64,000 nt of DNA from contig NZ_CP063815.1 in assembly GCF_015277895.1 (NCBI RefSeq), positions 620,001 through 684,000 on the forward strand, in the 5' to 3' direction. Every line of letters starts with the position of its first letter. The first letter of the stretch is position 1. Positions 17,767 through 27,470 of the stretch are shown piece by piece. The DNA is from Microbacterium abyssi (GTDB lineage: Bacteria > Actinomycetota > Actinomycetes > Actinomycetales > Microbacteriaceae). The notes under the pieces are model-generated. The model was given only the letters and a program-made list of their open reading frames with translations, had not been told where the DNA came from and searched no databases. Both the position numbers and the translations under genes were made by a program.

Positions 17767-19365
17767 ATGGGCACGCAGCTGTTCACGAACGCGAAGGTGT
17801 TCACGGGGACGGGGGAGGACGACTTCGCCTCCGCGTTCCGCATCCGCGACGGCGTCGTCGACTGGGTCGGAGACGCCGGTGACGTCAGCGGTGAGGATGC
17901 CGTCGACCTCGGCGGACGCACCGTGCTGCCCGGCCTGATCGACAGTCACACGCATCCCGCACTCATGGCGGGGACCGCCGCGGCAGCGGAGTGCTTCCCG
18001 CCTTCGGTGACCTCGGTGGAGGATCTCGTCGACGTCCTGCGCGCGCATGGCGCCGCGGTGACGGCGCCCGGAGCCTGGGTCCTCGGCCGCGGGTTCGACG
18101 ACACGAAGTTCCCCGGACGCCGGATGCCGACGGCTGCCGATCTCGATCGGGTCTCGACCGAACGCCCGGTGCTCGTGTGGCGCTGCGACGCGCACTCGGC
18201 CGTGTGCAACACGAAGGCGCTGGAGATCGCCGGCATCACGGCATCCACTCCCGACCCTGCGGGCGCCCGGTTCGAGCGTGACGCCGATGGCTCGCCGAAC
18301 GGAGTGCTCACCGAGATCGCCGCCGTCGCCGCGGTCACGGCCTTCATCCCCGCACCCACCCGGGACGAGCAGATCGATGCGCTCGTCGCGATCGGAGAAG
18401 AGCTCGCCTCGCGCGGCATCGTCGCCGTGTGCGACCTGCTCTCCACGCGCATCGACGAGCCGCTCGACACCTTCCGTGCGGCAGCCGGCCGCGGTCTGCG
18501 CACCAGGGTGGCGCTGTACCCGGGCTGGGATCCGGAGCATCCGCTCGCCGACCTCGCCCCCGCGGACAAAGAGGGGCAGATGCGGATCGCGGGCGTCAAG
18601 GTCGTCCTCGACGGCGCCTACTCGAACCGCACCGCGTGGGTGCACGAGCCGTATCCGGAGTCCTGCGATCACGGCCTTCGCCTCGTTGACGACACGGACG
18701 TGCTCGCCGCGGGGGAGTGGGCGCGCCGCAACGGCGTGCAGCTGGCGGTCCACGCGATGGGGGATCAGGCTCTCGATCGCGTCGTCGAGCTCTTCGCCGA
18801 CGACGAGCCGTGGCTCACCGGCATCCCGTCGGTGCGCATCGAGCACGCGACGATCGTGAGCGACGATTACGTGCGCCGGCTGCGCGAAGCGCGCATGACC
18901 TTCGGCATCGCGACGCACACCGTGTTCTTCTTCGCCGAGTACGACGGCTACGAGACGGCGCTGCGGGCCGAGCAGATCACGGACGCCTACCCGATCGCGC
19001 GGCTGTACGCCGGCGTCGAGGCGCTCGCGCTGTCGAGCGACCGGCCGGCGACGGCATGGAGCGGAGCGGACGACGTGATGCTCTCGATCGAGGCGGCGGT
19101 GCGTCGGCGCACGTACAACGGCGTCGACTTCGGCCCTGCAGCGGCGATCACGGCCCCGCAGGCGCTGATGCTGTATACCGGCAGGGCGCGGATGCTGTCG
19201 CCGCTCGAGCACGTCGGCGAGATCGCGCCCGGGTTCGACGGCAGCTTCGCCGTGCTCGAACGCGACGTGTTCACGGTGCAGGCGGACGAGATCGCGCAGG
19301 TGCGCGTCGCAGAGACCTGGATCCGCGGCGAGCAGGTCTTCGTTTCCAGAAGGAACGCACCATGA
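17767..19365 (+). CDS. Metal-dependent amidohydrolase, YtcJ-like (second of two)
   Basis: 532 aa, same family as the preceding gene but not a close duplicate: longer and with different loops. It shows LPGLIDSHTHP (metal site), RGFDDTKFPGRRMP, RCDAHSAVCNTKALE, IAGVKVVLDGAYSNRTAW, AVHAMGDQALDR, IEHATIV and LSSDRPATAW with the last metal Asp. GAGGAAGG precedes ATG 17767. Two different amidohydrolases plus a CoA-transferase after a proline/ornithine module suggest breakdown of an N-acyl, lactam or hydantoin-like derivative of these amino acids, but the substrate is unknown. Confidence 0.85.
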   Translation: MGTQLFTNAKVFTGTGEDDFASAFRIRDGVVDWVGDAGDVSGEDAVDLGGRTVLPGLIDSHTHPALMAGTAAAAECFPPSVTSVEDLVDVLRAHGAAVTAPGAWVLGRGFDDTKFPGRRMPTAADLDRVSTERPVLVWRCDAHSAVCNTKALEIAGITASTPDPAGARFERDADGSPNGVLTEIAAVAAVTAFIPAPTRDEQIDALVAIGEELASRGIVAVCDLLSTRIDEPLDTFRAAAGRGLRTRVALYPGWDPEHPLADLAPADKEGQMRIAGVKVVLDGAYSNRTAWVHEPYPESCDHGLRLVDDTDVLAAGEWARRNGVQLAVHAMGDQALDRVVELFADDEPWLTGIPSVRIEHATIVSDDYVRRLREARMTFGIATHTVFFFAEYDGYETALRAEQITDAYPIARLYAGVEALALSSDRPATAWSGADDVMLSIEAAVRRRTYNGVDFGPAAAITAPQALMLYTGRARMLSPLEHVGEIAPGFDGSFAVLERDVFTVQADEIAQVRVAETWIRGEQVFVSRRNAP

Positions 19366-20501
19366 CGGCGGGGGAACCGTATCGCCCTCTCGCAGGCATC
19401 CGGGTGATCGACTTCACCCGACTGCTCGCGGGCCCCTACGCGACCATGACACTCGCCGAACTCGGCGCGGACGTCATCAAGGTCGAGCAACCCGAGATCG
19501 GCGACGAGACGCGGCACTGGGGCCCGCCGTTCATCCACGGTGCGAGTGCTTACTTCCATGCGATCAACCGCGGAAAACGCAGCATCGCGCTCGATCTCAC
19601 GCGGCCGGCCGACCAGGAGATCGCGGATCGGCTGATCGGTACCGCCGACGTCGTCGTCGAGAGCTTTCGCCCCGGCGTCGCGGACCGGCTGGGCATCGGC
19701 GCCGAGCGCATGAGGGGGCGGCATCCGCGTCTCGTCTACGCGTCGATCAGCGGCTTCTCGCAGACCGGCCCCCTCGCCGCCGAACCCGGCACCGCCGTGA
19801 CGGTCGAGGCGGAATCCGGCCTCATGCACGTCACCGGCTACGAGGGCGCAGACCCGGTGCGATCCGGCGTCGCGATGGTCGACATCGCCACGGGGATGTC
19901 GATGATCAACGGCGTGCTCGCCGCGCTCCTCGAACGGGAGCGCACCGGTCAGGGGCGCAAGCTCGAGTTCTCGCTGTTCGCCACGGCGATCAGCTCGCTG
20001 GGCACGGTCATCGCTGCGACGTCCGCGGGCGGTCCGCCGTCGAAGCCCTGGGGCAGCTCGCATCCGTCGATCGTGCCGTACCGCTCCTTCGCGGCATCCG
20101 ATGGGCACGTCGTGCTCGGCGCCACGAACGATGCGATGTTCTCACGGCTCGTCGCGGCACTCGACCTGGCGGACACGCTCGGCGACGAACGCTGGAGAAG
20201 CAACCGGGAGCGCGTCGCCGGACGCGACGAGCTGGAGGCGATCGTCGGCGCACGTGTGGCGGCGCTTTCGCTGGACGAGGTCGTCGAGCGGCTCAAGGCC
20301 GCCAGGGTGCTCGTCGCACGCGTGCGCACCCCTGAGGAAGCAGCGCACGGCGCGCATGCGGCGTCCCTCGGTCTGGTCTTCGACGACGACGGGGTCTCCA
20401 TCGCCCGCTCCGCGCTCGGCACCAACGGCACGCCCCGGCTCGACCGCGCGCCGGCTCTGGACGAGCACGGCGCGACCTTGCGCGCGGAATCCGCCATTTG
20501 A
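19362..20501 (+). CDS. CaiB/BaiF family CoA-transferase (second copy in window)
   Basis: 379 aa with the family III CoA-transferase pattern: VIDFTRLLAGPYATMTLAELGADVIKVEQP (split over residues 13-42), INRGKRSIALDL, VVVESFRPGV, SISGFSQTG and a SNREVR-like segment near WRSNRERVAGRDELE. It overlaps the previous stop (ATGA) and closes the putA operon. It is clearly a paralogue of the 7884-9113 gene but diverged. It may activate the acid released by the amidohydrolases. Confidence 0.88.
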   Translation: MTAGEPYRPLAGIRVIDFTRLLAGPYATMTLAELGADVIKVEQPEIGDETRHWGPPFIHGASAYFHAINRGKRSIALDLTRPADQEIADRLIGTADVVVESFRPGVADRLGIGAERMRGRHPRLVYASISGFSQTGPLAAEPGTAVTVEAESGLMHVTGYEGADPVRSGVAMVDIATGMSMINGVLAALLERERTGQGRKLEFSLFATAISSLGTVIAATSAGGPPSKPWGSSHPSIVPYRSFAASDGHVVLGATNDAMFSRLVAALDLADTLGDERWRSNRERVAGRDELEAIVGARVAALSLDEVVERLKAARVLVARVRTPEEAAHGAHAASLGLVFDDDGVSIARSALGTNGTPRLDRAPALDEHGATLRAESAI

Positions 20502-20552
20502 AAGGGGGAAGTCGTCGGGAATCCACGCGGATGACCGGCAACTTCCTCCTTT
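20501..20552. terminator. Hairpin between the convergent CoA-transferase and PucR genes
   Basis: Arms AAAGGGGGAAGTCGTCGG (20501-20518) and CCGGCAACTTCCTCCTTT (20535-20552) pair at 15 of 18 positions around a 16-base loop. The left arm begins at the last base of the CoA-transferase stop codon. With A-rich and T-rich ends it could terminate transcription from both sides. Confidence 0.65.
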
Positions 20553-20571
20553 CGTGCGTCAGTCGGACCGA

Positions 20572-22089
20572 TCAGCCGGCTCCGAGCAGGCGCACCCTGC
20601 AGGCGAGCTCCACAGCGAAGCGCACGTCCGGGTCGTCGAGATCGATGCCGAGCAGCTCGCGGATCTGGCGCATGCGGTAGCCGACGCCGTTCGGGTGCAG
20701 CATGAGCTCACGGCCGGTGTGCACGAGCGAACCCTCGTGCGCGAGATACGACTGCAGCGTGCGCACGGCGGTCAGCGCCCGATCCGTGCCCAGCTCGTCG
20801 AGCGGGCGCAGGATGTCGTGCAGCAGATCGCGGCTGATCGGCGATGCATAGACGTCCAGGAGCACGCGCCGCAGACCGGTCACGTCCGTGAGCTCCACGC
20901 CGCCGAGGCGCCCGGCGGCGATCGCCGATTCGGCGGCGATCCGGGCTTCCGCGGCGGATTGCCGCAACCCGGTGGCCCCGAGCTGCGGCGTTCCCAGCCC
21001 GACTGTGTACTCCCACCCGCTGCCCGCGAGCAGATGGGCGTGCTCCTTGATGCGCACGGCGACCTCACGCACTCGGCGCTGGTGGTCCGGGGCGCCGTGC
21101 TCCTCCGTGCACACGAGCATCAGATCGTCCTGCAGGAACGCGAAATGCCACATCTCCGACCGCTCCTCGACGAGCTGGAGCGCGAACAACTCGAGGGCCG
21201 GCTGGACGGTGCGGGGCGCACGATCGTGCACCGCGGAGGGATTGGCGGGAGCGAGCCACGCGACGACATGAGAGAGCTGCAGTGGGAGCCCCAGGTGGGC
21301 CGCTCGTCCGACGAATCCCTCCACGCGGGAGGAGTCGGTGAGCACGAGCTCGATCAGCAGGTCCGCTCGCGACTGCGTCGGCGCGAAGCGGTCGCGGCTC
21401 TGACGCTGGGCAGCACGCGAGAGCAGGGCTGCGACGACTGGAATCGCGACGTCCGTGGCCGGGTCCGGCGATGCGGCCGCGAGACGGCCGATCGGCACCT
21501 CCCCGATGCAGACCGCATCCTTGGAGGTCCACTGCACGGTCGGATCCTCGACGATCGACAGCGTCGTGCCGAGCGCGCGCGATGCCGCAGCGAGGATGCC
21601 GTCGCTGGAGGCATCATCGCCGGCAGCTGCTTCGGTGGCGCGTTCGACGGCCTGCGCACCGCGCATCATCGCCTCCGAAGCCCCGCCGGCCACTGCGCGG
21701 TCTATCGCCTTGGCGAGTTCTGCGGCGTCGGCACCCGGCGCGCAGAACACCGGAACGCCGCCGCGCGCGGCGAGCGCCGACGCCGTCTCGGCGAGGGTGA
21801 GATCGATCGTGAACACGATGCCGGCGAGGCGCCGGGCACTTGCGCGGCGCAGTGCGACGTCGACGCGGAACGGGGCCGGCTGCTCTTCACCGGTCAGGAT
21901 CACCAGCGCTCCGGCGGGAACCGCGTCCAACCGGTCGAGCGAGCCGAGATCCACTCGGTCGATCGAGCGATCGTCGATCGGGCCGGCCAGGTGCCGCAGA
22001 CCGAGACGTTCGGCCGCTGTACCGAGATCTCGAACCAGGTACTGTGCCACGAGCACAGTCTGACATGAAACAGTGGATTGAAGGAACAT
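20572..22089 (-). CDS. PucR-family transcriptional regulator
   Basis: About 505 aa. The N-terminal PucR-type ligand domain (PF07905-like) runs from YLVRDLGTAAERLGLRHLAGP to about residue 130, the middle is CdaR/GGDEF-like, and the C-terminal helix-turn-helix is HPNGVGYRMRQIRELLGIDL. Such regulators usually activate purine, allantoin or amino-acid catabolic genes. The start is uncertain: ATG 22089 is used here, while GTG 22056 or 22050 lies directly at the domain boundary and would also fit. It is divergent from the DUF917/HyuA operon, its likely target. Confidence 0.82.
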   Translation of the reverse strand: MFLQSTVSCQTVLVAQYLVRDLGTAAERLGLRHLAGPIDDRSIDRVDLGSLDRLDAVPAGALVILTGEEQPAPFRVDVALRRASARRLAGIVFTIDLTLAETASALAARGGVPVFCAPGADAAELAKAIDRAVAGGASEAMMRGAQAVERATEAAAGDDASSDGILAAASRALGTTLSIVEDPTVQWTSKDAVCIGEVPIGRLAAASPDPATDVAIPVVAALLSRAAQRQSRDRFAPTQSRADLLIELVLTDSSRVEGFVGRAAHLGLPLQLSHVVAWLAPANPSAVHDRAPRTVQPALELFALQLVEERSEMWHFAFLQDDLMLVCTEEHGAPDHQRRVREVAVRIKEHAHLLAGSGWEYTVGLGTPQLGATGLRQSAAEARIAAESAIAAGRLGGVELTDVTGLRRVLLDVYASPISRDLLHDILRPLDELGTDRALTAVRTLQSYLAHEGSLVHTGRELMLHPNGVGYRMRQIRELLGIDLDDPDVRFAVELACRVRLLGAG

Positions 22090-22123
22090 TGTCCGCCTGT
22101 AGGACCCTCCGTAACGTGGGGGC

Positions 22124-23230
22124 ATGGCAAAGACATCCCCGCCGGCACGGGTCGGCGAGCACATCACCGAGATAACCCCCGACGACATCACAGCTCTCGG
22201 CGTCGGCACGGCGATCTTCGGCACCGGCGGCGGCGGCGAGGTCTACAGCGCGCAGACCATGGTCGAGCGGGAGCTCAGGGAACACGGATCGGTGCCCCTG
22301 GTGTCCGTCCACGATCTGGGTCCGGAAGACGTCGTGATCCTGATGTCCGGCATCGGGGCCCCGACCGTCGGCATCGAGATGCTGTCCTCGAAGGGGCAGA
22401 TTCACGCTCTGCTCGAAGAGGCCGAGCGCCTCATCGGCCGCCCTGTCACGACGTTGATGGCCGCAGAGATCGGCGGCAGCAACGGCGTGCGCCCCATCGG
22501 CTGGGCGGCGAGACTCGGGCTGCAGGTGCTCGACGCCGACGGCATGGGACGCGCCTTCCCGGACGCCGCGATGATGGCCATGAACGTCGCGGGCGTGCAC
22601 TGCGACTGGGCGGTGCAGAGTGACGTCGTCGGCAACATCGCGGTCATGAAGACGGTGGATCTGCACTGGCTCGAGCGGCACGCCCGCGCTCTCACCGTCG
22701 CGAGCGGATCGATCTGCATCGGGGCGCACTACCCGATGACCGCCGAGACCGTGCGCGGCGCCGTCATCGAAGGAACGGTGAGCGCGGCGATCCGGGTGGG
22801 CCACGCACTCCTGAACGCGTCGGACCCTGTCGCGGCGGTCGCTGCCGAGCTCGACGCCCGAGTGCTGCTGAGCGGCAAGATCACCGATCTCGATCGCCGC
22901 ACCGTCGGCGGGTTCGTCCGCGGCTCCGTCACGATCACGGGAACAGGCGACGACCGCGGACGGCTGCAGCGTCTGGAACTTCAGAACGAGAACCTCCTCG
23001 TCCTCGAGGACGGCGAAGTCCTCGTCAGCGTGCCCGACCTCATCACGATCATCGACGCGGAGACCGGTCACGCCATCACGACCGAGATGCTCCGCTTCGG
23101 ACAGCGCGTCTCCGTCCTCGCCTGGCCCTGCGATCCGATCTGGCGCACGCCTCGCGGGCTCGAGCTGGCGGGGCCGGCGGCCTTCGGCTACGACCTTCCC
23201 TACACGCCCTTCGAAGGAGCAGCCCGATGA
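22124..23230 (+). CDS. DUF917 family protein (S-methyl-thiohydantoin desulfurase-like)
   Basis: 368 aa of the DUF917 family. The N-terminal part has GTGGGGEVYSAQTMVERELR, MAAEIGGSNG and DADGMGRAFPD; the C-terminal beta-rich part follows LDRRTVGGFVRG. DUF917 genes nearly always sit beside HyuA-like hydantoinase/oxoprolinase genes, as here. The family is named for an S-methyl thiohydantoin desulfurase but most members are uncharacterised. It is the first gene of the operon divergent from the PucR regulator; the next gene overlaps its stop by 4 bases. Confidence 0.85.
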   Translation: MAKTSPPARVGEHITEITPDDITALGVGTAIFGTGGGGEVYSAQTMVERELREHGSVPLVSVHDLGPEDVVILMSGIGAPTVGIEMLSSKGQIHALLEEAERLIGRPVTTLMAAEIGGSNGVRPIGWAARLGLQVLDADGMGRAFPDAAMMAMNVAGVHCDWAVQSDVVGNIAVMKTVDLHWLERHARALTVASGSICIGAHYPMTAETVRGAVIEGTVSAAIRVGHALLNASDPVAAVAAELDARVLLSGKITDLDRRTVGGFVRGSVTITGTGDDRGRLQRLELQNENLLVLEDGEVLVSVPDLITIIDAETGHAITTEMLRFGQRVSVLAWPCDPIWRTPRGLELAGPAAFGYDLPYTPFEGAAR

Positions 23231-24801
23231 GCGCCCGCGATCTCTCCCTCGGCGTCGACGTCGGCGGCACGAACACCGATGCCGTCATCCTCGACGGCGC
23301 CGGCGCTGTCCTCGCGCACACGAAGCAGCCGACGAGCGACGACGTCACCGGCGGCATCCGCGCGAGCATCGCCGACGTGCTCGCGGCGATCGGCGCGGAC
23401 CGCAGCCGCGTCTCGCGCGTCATGCTGGGCACCACCCATGCGACGAATGCCATCGTCCAGCGGCGCCGGCTCGACAGGGTCGCGATGATCAGGCTGGGAG
23501 CCCCTGCGGCGACGGAGTACCCGCCGCTGACGGGCTGGCCGCAGGATCTCGTCGACATGGTGCTGGCGGACTCCGCCATGCTCGGCGGCGGGCACATGGT
23601 CGACGGCACGCCGATCTCGCCGCTCGACCGGGACGGCGTGCTGCGCTTCGTCGACGGGCTCGACCATTTCGACGCGATCGCGGTCGCCGGCATCTTCAGC
23701 CCCTCCTCTCCCGAGCAGGAACTGGAGGTCGCAGAACTGCTGCGCGGGCACCTCGGCCCGGACGCCCGAGTGTTCCTCAGCCAGGACATCGGACCCACAG
23801 GCCTCCTCGAGCGCGAGAACGCCACCCTGCTCAACGCCGCGCTCTACAGCGTCGCGAGCTCGGTCACCGAAGCGCTCGTCACGGTCGTCGCCGAGGAGGG
23901 TCTCGACGCGGTCACGTTCTTCGCGCAGAACGACGGCACGCTGATGTCGCTCGACTACGCCACGCAGTACCCCGTACTCACCATCGGATCCGGACCGGCC
24001 AACTCGATCCGGGGCGCGGCATACCTGTCCGGTCACGACGACGCGATCGTCATCGATGTCGGCGGTACCACCAGCGATCTCGGTGTCGTCGTCGGCGGGT
24101 TCCCCCGCGAATCCACTCTGCCGCGCGAGATCGGCGGCGTGCGGACGAACTTCCGGATGCCGGATGTGCTGTCCGTCGGCATCGGCGGCGGGACCATCGT
24201 CGACGTGGTCACGGGACGCGTGGGCCCGGAGTCGGTCGGCTATCGCATCAACCGGGAGGGGCTGCTCTTCGGCGGATCGACGCCCACGCTCACGGATGCT
24301 GCGGCGCTCGCCGGCAGTCCGGTCGCAGGCAGGCGCCTGCCCGCGATGTCCGGGGCGACTTCACGGGCGCTCGAGCGTGCACTGGAGGTCGTCGCAGATC
24401 GACTCGACCAGGCCGTCGAGCGGCTGTCGCTCGGACGGGTCGACATTCCGCTGGTGGTCGTCGGCGGCGGAGGCTTCCTCGTGCCCGACCGCCTCCCCAG
24501 CGCCGGAGAGATCCTGCGACCCGACCATGGCGGCGTTGCCAACGCCGTCGGAGCCGCCATCTCCCTCGCCGGCGGACGCGCCGATCACATGGCGTCGATG
24601 GAGGACCGCGAGGACGCCATCGCCCAGGCGTCCGAGGCGGCCATCGCCAAGGCGATCCAAGCCGGTGCGGATCCGCTGGAGGTGTCCGTCGTCGAGATCC
24701 TCGAGACGCACGTGCCCTACACCGCTCGCCCGACCGTGAACGTGAGCGTGAAGGCGGCCGGTCCGCTCGCCACTCTCACCGCCGACGTGACCGTCGGCTG
24801 A
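23227..24801 (+). CDS. Hydantoinase/oxoprolinase family protein (HyuA-like)
   Basis: 524 aa. The N-terminal actin-like ATPase half starts with LGVDVGGTNTDAVILDG (phosphate-1 loop) and GTTHATNAIVQRR. The second half has TIGSGPANSIRGAA, VIDVGGTTSDLGVV (phosphate-2 loop) and GIGGGTIVDV. HyuA-type enzymes couple ATP hydrolysis to opening of hydantoin or lactam rings. Short HyuA proteins paired with DUF917 form a distinct group whose substrates are mostly unknown. The start codon overlaps the DUF917 stop. Confidence 0.88.
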   Translation: MSARDLSLGVDVGGTNTDAVILDGAGAVLAHTKQPTSDDVTGGIRASIADVLAAIGADRSRVSRVMLGTTHATNAIVQRRRLDRVAMIRLGAPAATEYPPLTGWPQDLVDMVLADSAMLGGGHMVDGTPISPLDRDGVLRFVDGLDHFDAIAVAGIFSPSSPEQELEVAELLRGHLGPDARVFLSQDIGPTGLLERENATLLNAALYSVASSVTEALVTVVAEEGLDAVTFFAQNDGTLMSLDYATQYPVLTIGSGPANSIRGAAYLSGHDDAIVIDVGGTTSDLGVVVGGFPRESTLPREIGGVRTNFRMPDVLSVGIGGGTIVDVVTGRVGPESVGYRINREGLLFGGSTPTLTDAAALAGSPVAGRRLPAMSGATSRALERALEVVADRLDQAVERLSLGRVDIPLVVVGGGGFLVPDRLPSAGEILRPDHGGVANAVGAAISLAGGRADHMASMEDREDAIAQASEAAIAKAIQAGADPLEVSVVEILETHVPYTARPTVNVSVKAAGPLATLTADVTVG

Positions 24802-24834
24802 CCCTCGCACCACCACCCGAATGAGGAGATTGCA

Positions 24835-26427
24835 ATGAAACGCAGTATCGCAGTACCGGTTGGCGCCGGACTCGTCGTCCTCGCGATGACACTGGCGTCA
24901 TGCTCGGGGTCCACCGACAGCGGATCGCCCGATGACGGCGACTACGTCTCCGGGGGAACCTTCCGTCAGGCACTTTTCCCCGAGGTAGGCAGCATCATCC
25001 CGATGAGCGCCACGCAGCCGCAGGAGATCCAGATCGTCACCTACGCCTACGAGACGCTGATCTACACGGACAAGGAGGGCGAGGACTTCCCCTGGCTCGC
25101 GGAGTCGTGGGAACTCGGTGACGACGGCACCTCGGTGACGTTCGAGCTCAAGGACGGCGTGACCTTCCACGACGGCACGGAGTTCACAGCGGAGGTCGCG
25201 GCGGCGAACATCAATTTCCACGCCGATCCGGCCAATACGACGACGATGGCGGATGTGCTGCCCGCCGGCATCAACGCCACCGGAAGCGGGTTGACGCTGG
25301 AAGTGTCCGCCGATGCATCCGACCCGTTCCTGGCCAGCATCCTCGGCAGCATTCCGATGGTCGCCGAAGCAGGGCTGGCCGACCCGAGCAGCCTCGAGGC
25401 CGCGTCCAACGGCACGGGGCTCTTCGAGCTCACCGACGTCGGAGCGGATCTGTACACGTTCGAGGCCCGCGACGATTACACCTGGGGACCGGATGGCGTG
25501 ACCTCCGAGACCGAGGGCCTGCCGGACACGCTGGAGATCAGCGTCGTCACAGACACGTCCACGCGGGCGAACCTGATGCTGTCCGGGGAGGTCAACGCCG
25601 CGGCTGTCGAGGGGCCCGATCAGGACCGCATCGAGGCGGCCGGCCACGAGTTCGCCGGGACCATCAATCCGATCGGCCAGATGCTCTTCAACGAGCGGGA
25701 AGACCGCCCGACGCACGATCCGCTGGTACGCGAGGCCCTGATCCTCGGGTTCAACCACGAGGACACCGCTGAGGTCGTCTCCGGCGGGCGGCCAGAGGAG
25801 CTGACGTCCTGGATCACCGACGCCCCGTTCACGTGCTACCGCGAGGAGCCGATCTGGAATCGTCCCGCGTCAGACCCCGAACGTGCCGCCGAACTGCTCG
25901 ACGAGGCGGGATGGACCGAGGGCTCCGACGGGAAGCGCAGCAAGGACGGTCAGCCGCTCGACATCAACTTCATCTACGACGCGACCTCCACCGCGCACTC
26001 GTCTGCGGCCGAGCTCGTGGCGGAGGACTGGGAAGGACTGGGCATCACGACGAACCTGATCGCGATGGACGGCGCCGGCTGGTCGGAGTACCTGTACGAG
26101 ACGTTCGACTACGACACCGGCTGGATCCAGATCGGCGTCGGCAGCCCGGTCACGCAGGATCTGTTCTACGGCGGGGCCTTCCCCGAGGACGGCGGCCTGA
26201 ACTTCATGGGCGTCTCGGACGAGGAGTACAACGGCTTCGCAGACCAGGCCCGCGCATCGGCCGACGCGGATGAGGCGTGCGGCTACTGGGAGGAGGCAGA
26301 GAAGGTCGTGGTGGAGAACTTCCACACCTTCCTGCTCACGGGAACGATCCGGCCGACGTACATGTCGGGCGCGACCTTCGAGATCACCGACTATCTGCAG
26401 CCGGTGACGATCCGCATGACGGAGTGA
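24835..26427 (+). CDS. ABC transporter substrate-binding lipoprotein, family 5 (peptide/opine type)
   Basis: 530 aa. The N-terminal lipoprotein signal ends at LASC (Cys near residue 23). The SBP_bac_5 fold follows: GGTFRQALFPE, LAESWELGDDGTSVTFELKDGVTFHDG in segments around residues 90-120, and WITDAPF. It binds a peptide-like or opine-like ligand outside the membrane and passes it to the two permeases downstream. GAGGAG precedes the ATG, 33 bases after hyuA. The substrate is probably what DUF917, HyuA and the M20 hydrolase degrade. Confidence 0.9.
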   Translation: MKRSIAVPVGAGLVVLAMTLASCSGSTDSGSPDDGDYVSGGTFRQALFPEVGSIIPMSATQPQEIQIVTYAYETLIYTDKEGEDFPWLAESWELGDDGTSVTFELKDGVTFHDGTEFTAEVAAANINFHADPANTTTMADVLPAGINATGSGLTLEVSADASDPFLASILGSIPMVAEAGLADPSSLEAASNGTGLFELTDVGADLYTFEARDDYTWGPDGVTSETEGLPDTLEISVVTDTSTRANLMLSGEVNAAAVEGPDQDRIEAAGHEFAGTINPIGQMLFNEREDRPTHDPLVREALILGFNHEDTAEVVSGGRPEELTSWITDAPFTCYREEPIWNRPASDPERAAELLDEAGWTEGSDGKRSKDGQPLDINFIYDATSTAHSSAAELVAEDWEGLGITTNLIAMDGAGWSEYLYETFDYDTGWIQIGVGSPVTQDLFYGGAFPEDGGLNFMGVSDEEYNGFADQARASADADEACGYWEEAEKVVVENFHTFLLTGTIRPTYMSGATFEITDYLQPVTIRMTE

Positions 26428-26437
26428 GCAGGCGGCG

Positions 26438-27463
26438 ATGACCACGACACAGGCTCGAGAGAACCGGCCGCCGGCGACGGCGCGACTGCTTCAGCTGCGA
26501 GAGCTGCAGCAGCGGCGATCGCCGCGCACCGATTTCGCCATCCGAAGGATCGGGCGATTGATCGTGAGCCTGCTCGTCGTGATCCTCGCGGCCTTCTTCC
26601 TCATCCATTTCGTGCCGGGCGATCCGGTCCGCGCGGCTCTCGGCCCGACCGCTCCGGTGAGCCTGGTCGAGAGCACCCGCGCAGACCTCGGGCTCGACAA
26701 GTCCGTCCCGCAGCAGCTCCTCGACTATCTCGGGGGTCTGCTGCGGGGCGACCTCGGCACCTCGATCCAGTCCGGGCTGTCGGTCACCGGCACGATCGTG
26801 TCTCGCTTCCCCACGACACTCAGCCTCGCAGCCCTCGGCTTCGCCGTCGCGGTGATCGGCGCGCTCCCGATCGGCATGGGCGCCGCTCTGCTGGCGAGGA
26901 CGGGGCGAGGGCGAGCCGCGAACAGCGGCATATCGGGGTTGCTGGGCGTGCTGATCGCCGTGCCCGACTTCCTGCTCTCGGTCGGCCTGATCGCCCTGTT
27001 CAGCATGTGGCTGGGGCTGTTCCCGCCGGCCGGCTGGGGCGACATCGACAACGCCGTCCTGCCAGTGCTCGGTCTCGCTCTCGGCCCGATGGCGTACCTG
27101 GCGCGGATCGTGCAGGTCGAGATGATCCGCGTCCTGGATTCGACGTACATCGCCACAGCCCGTGCGAAGCGTCTGCCCCAGCGACTGATCCTGCTGCGAC
27201 ATGCCCTGCCGAACATCATCACGGCGACGCTGACGGTCGGCGGGCTCCTGCTGTCCGGCCTGGTGGCGGGAACGGTCATCATCGAGACCGTGTTCGCCAT
27301 CCCCGGGACCGGCAGCACGCTGGTCTCGGCGGTCGGCACCAAGGACTATCCGATGGTGCAGGGCATGGTGCTCGTCTACGCGACGATGGTGCTCGCCGTG
27401 AACCTCGTCGTCGATCTGATCCTCATCACGATCGATCCGCGCACCACGATCGCAGAAGGGTGA
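26438..27463 (+). CDS. Dipeptide-type ABC transporter permease (DppB-like)
   Basis: 341 aa. A cytoplasmic N-terminus of about 40 residues is followed by a first membrane helix (IVSLLVVILAAFFLIHFVPG) and the DppB pattern GDPVRAALGP, then five more helices and the EAA loop (DSTYIATARAKRLPQRLILLR, with its conserved Gly replaced by Lys). It forms one half of the membrane channel for the substrate-binding protein upstream. Ten bases separate the two genes. Confidence 0.9.
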   Translation: MTTTQARENRPPATARLLQLRELQQRRSPRTDFAIRRIGRLIVSLLVVILAAFFLIHFVPGDPVRAALGPTAPVSLVESTRADLGLDKSVPQQLLDYLGGLLRGDLGTSIQSGLSVTGTIVSRFPTTLSLAALGFAVAVIGALPIGMGAALLARTGRGRAANSGISGLLGVLIAVPDFLLSVGLIALFSMWLGLFPPAGWGDIDNAVLPVLGLALGPMAYLARIVQVEMIRVLDSTYIATARAKRLPQRLILLRHALPNIITATLTVGGLLLSGLVAGTVIIETVFAIPGTGSTLVSAVGTKDYPMVQGMVLVYATMVLAVNLVVDLILITIDPRTTIAEG

Positions 27464-27470
27464 GCCCGAG

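Noticed and set aside
22090..22224. N-terminal extension of the second PucR regulator to 22224
   Set aside because: It would overlap the divergent DUF917 start, and the added residues lie outside the PucR domain.
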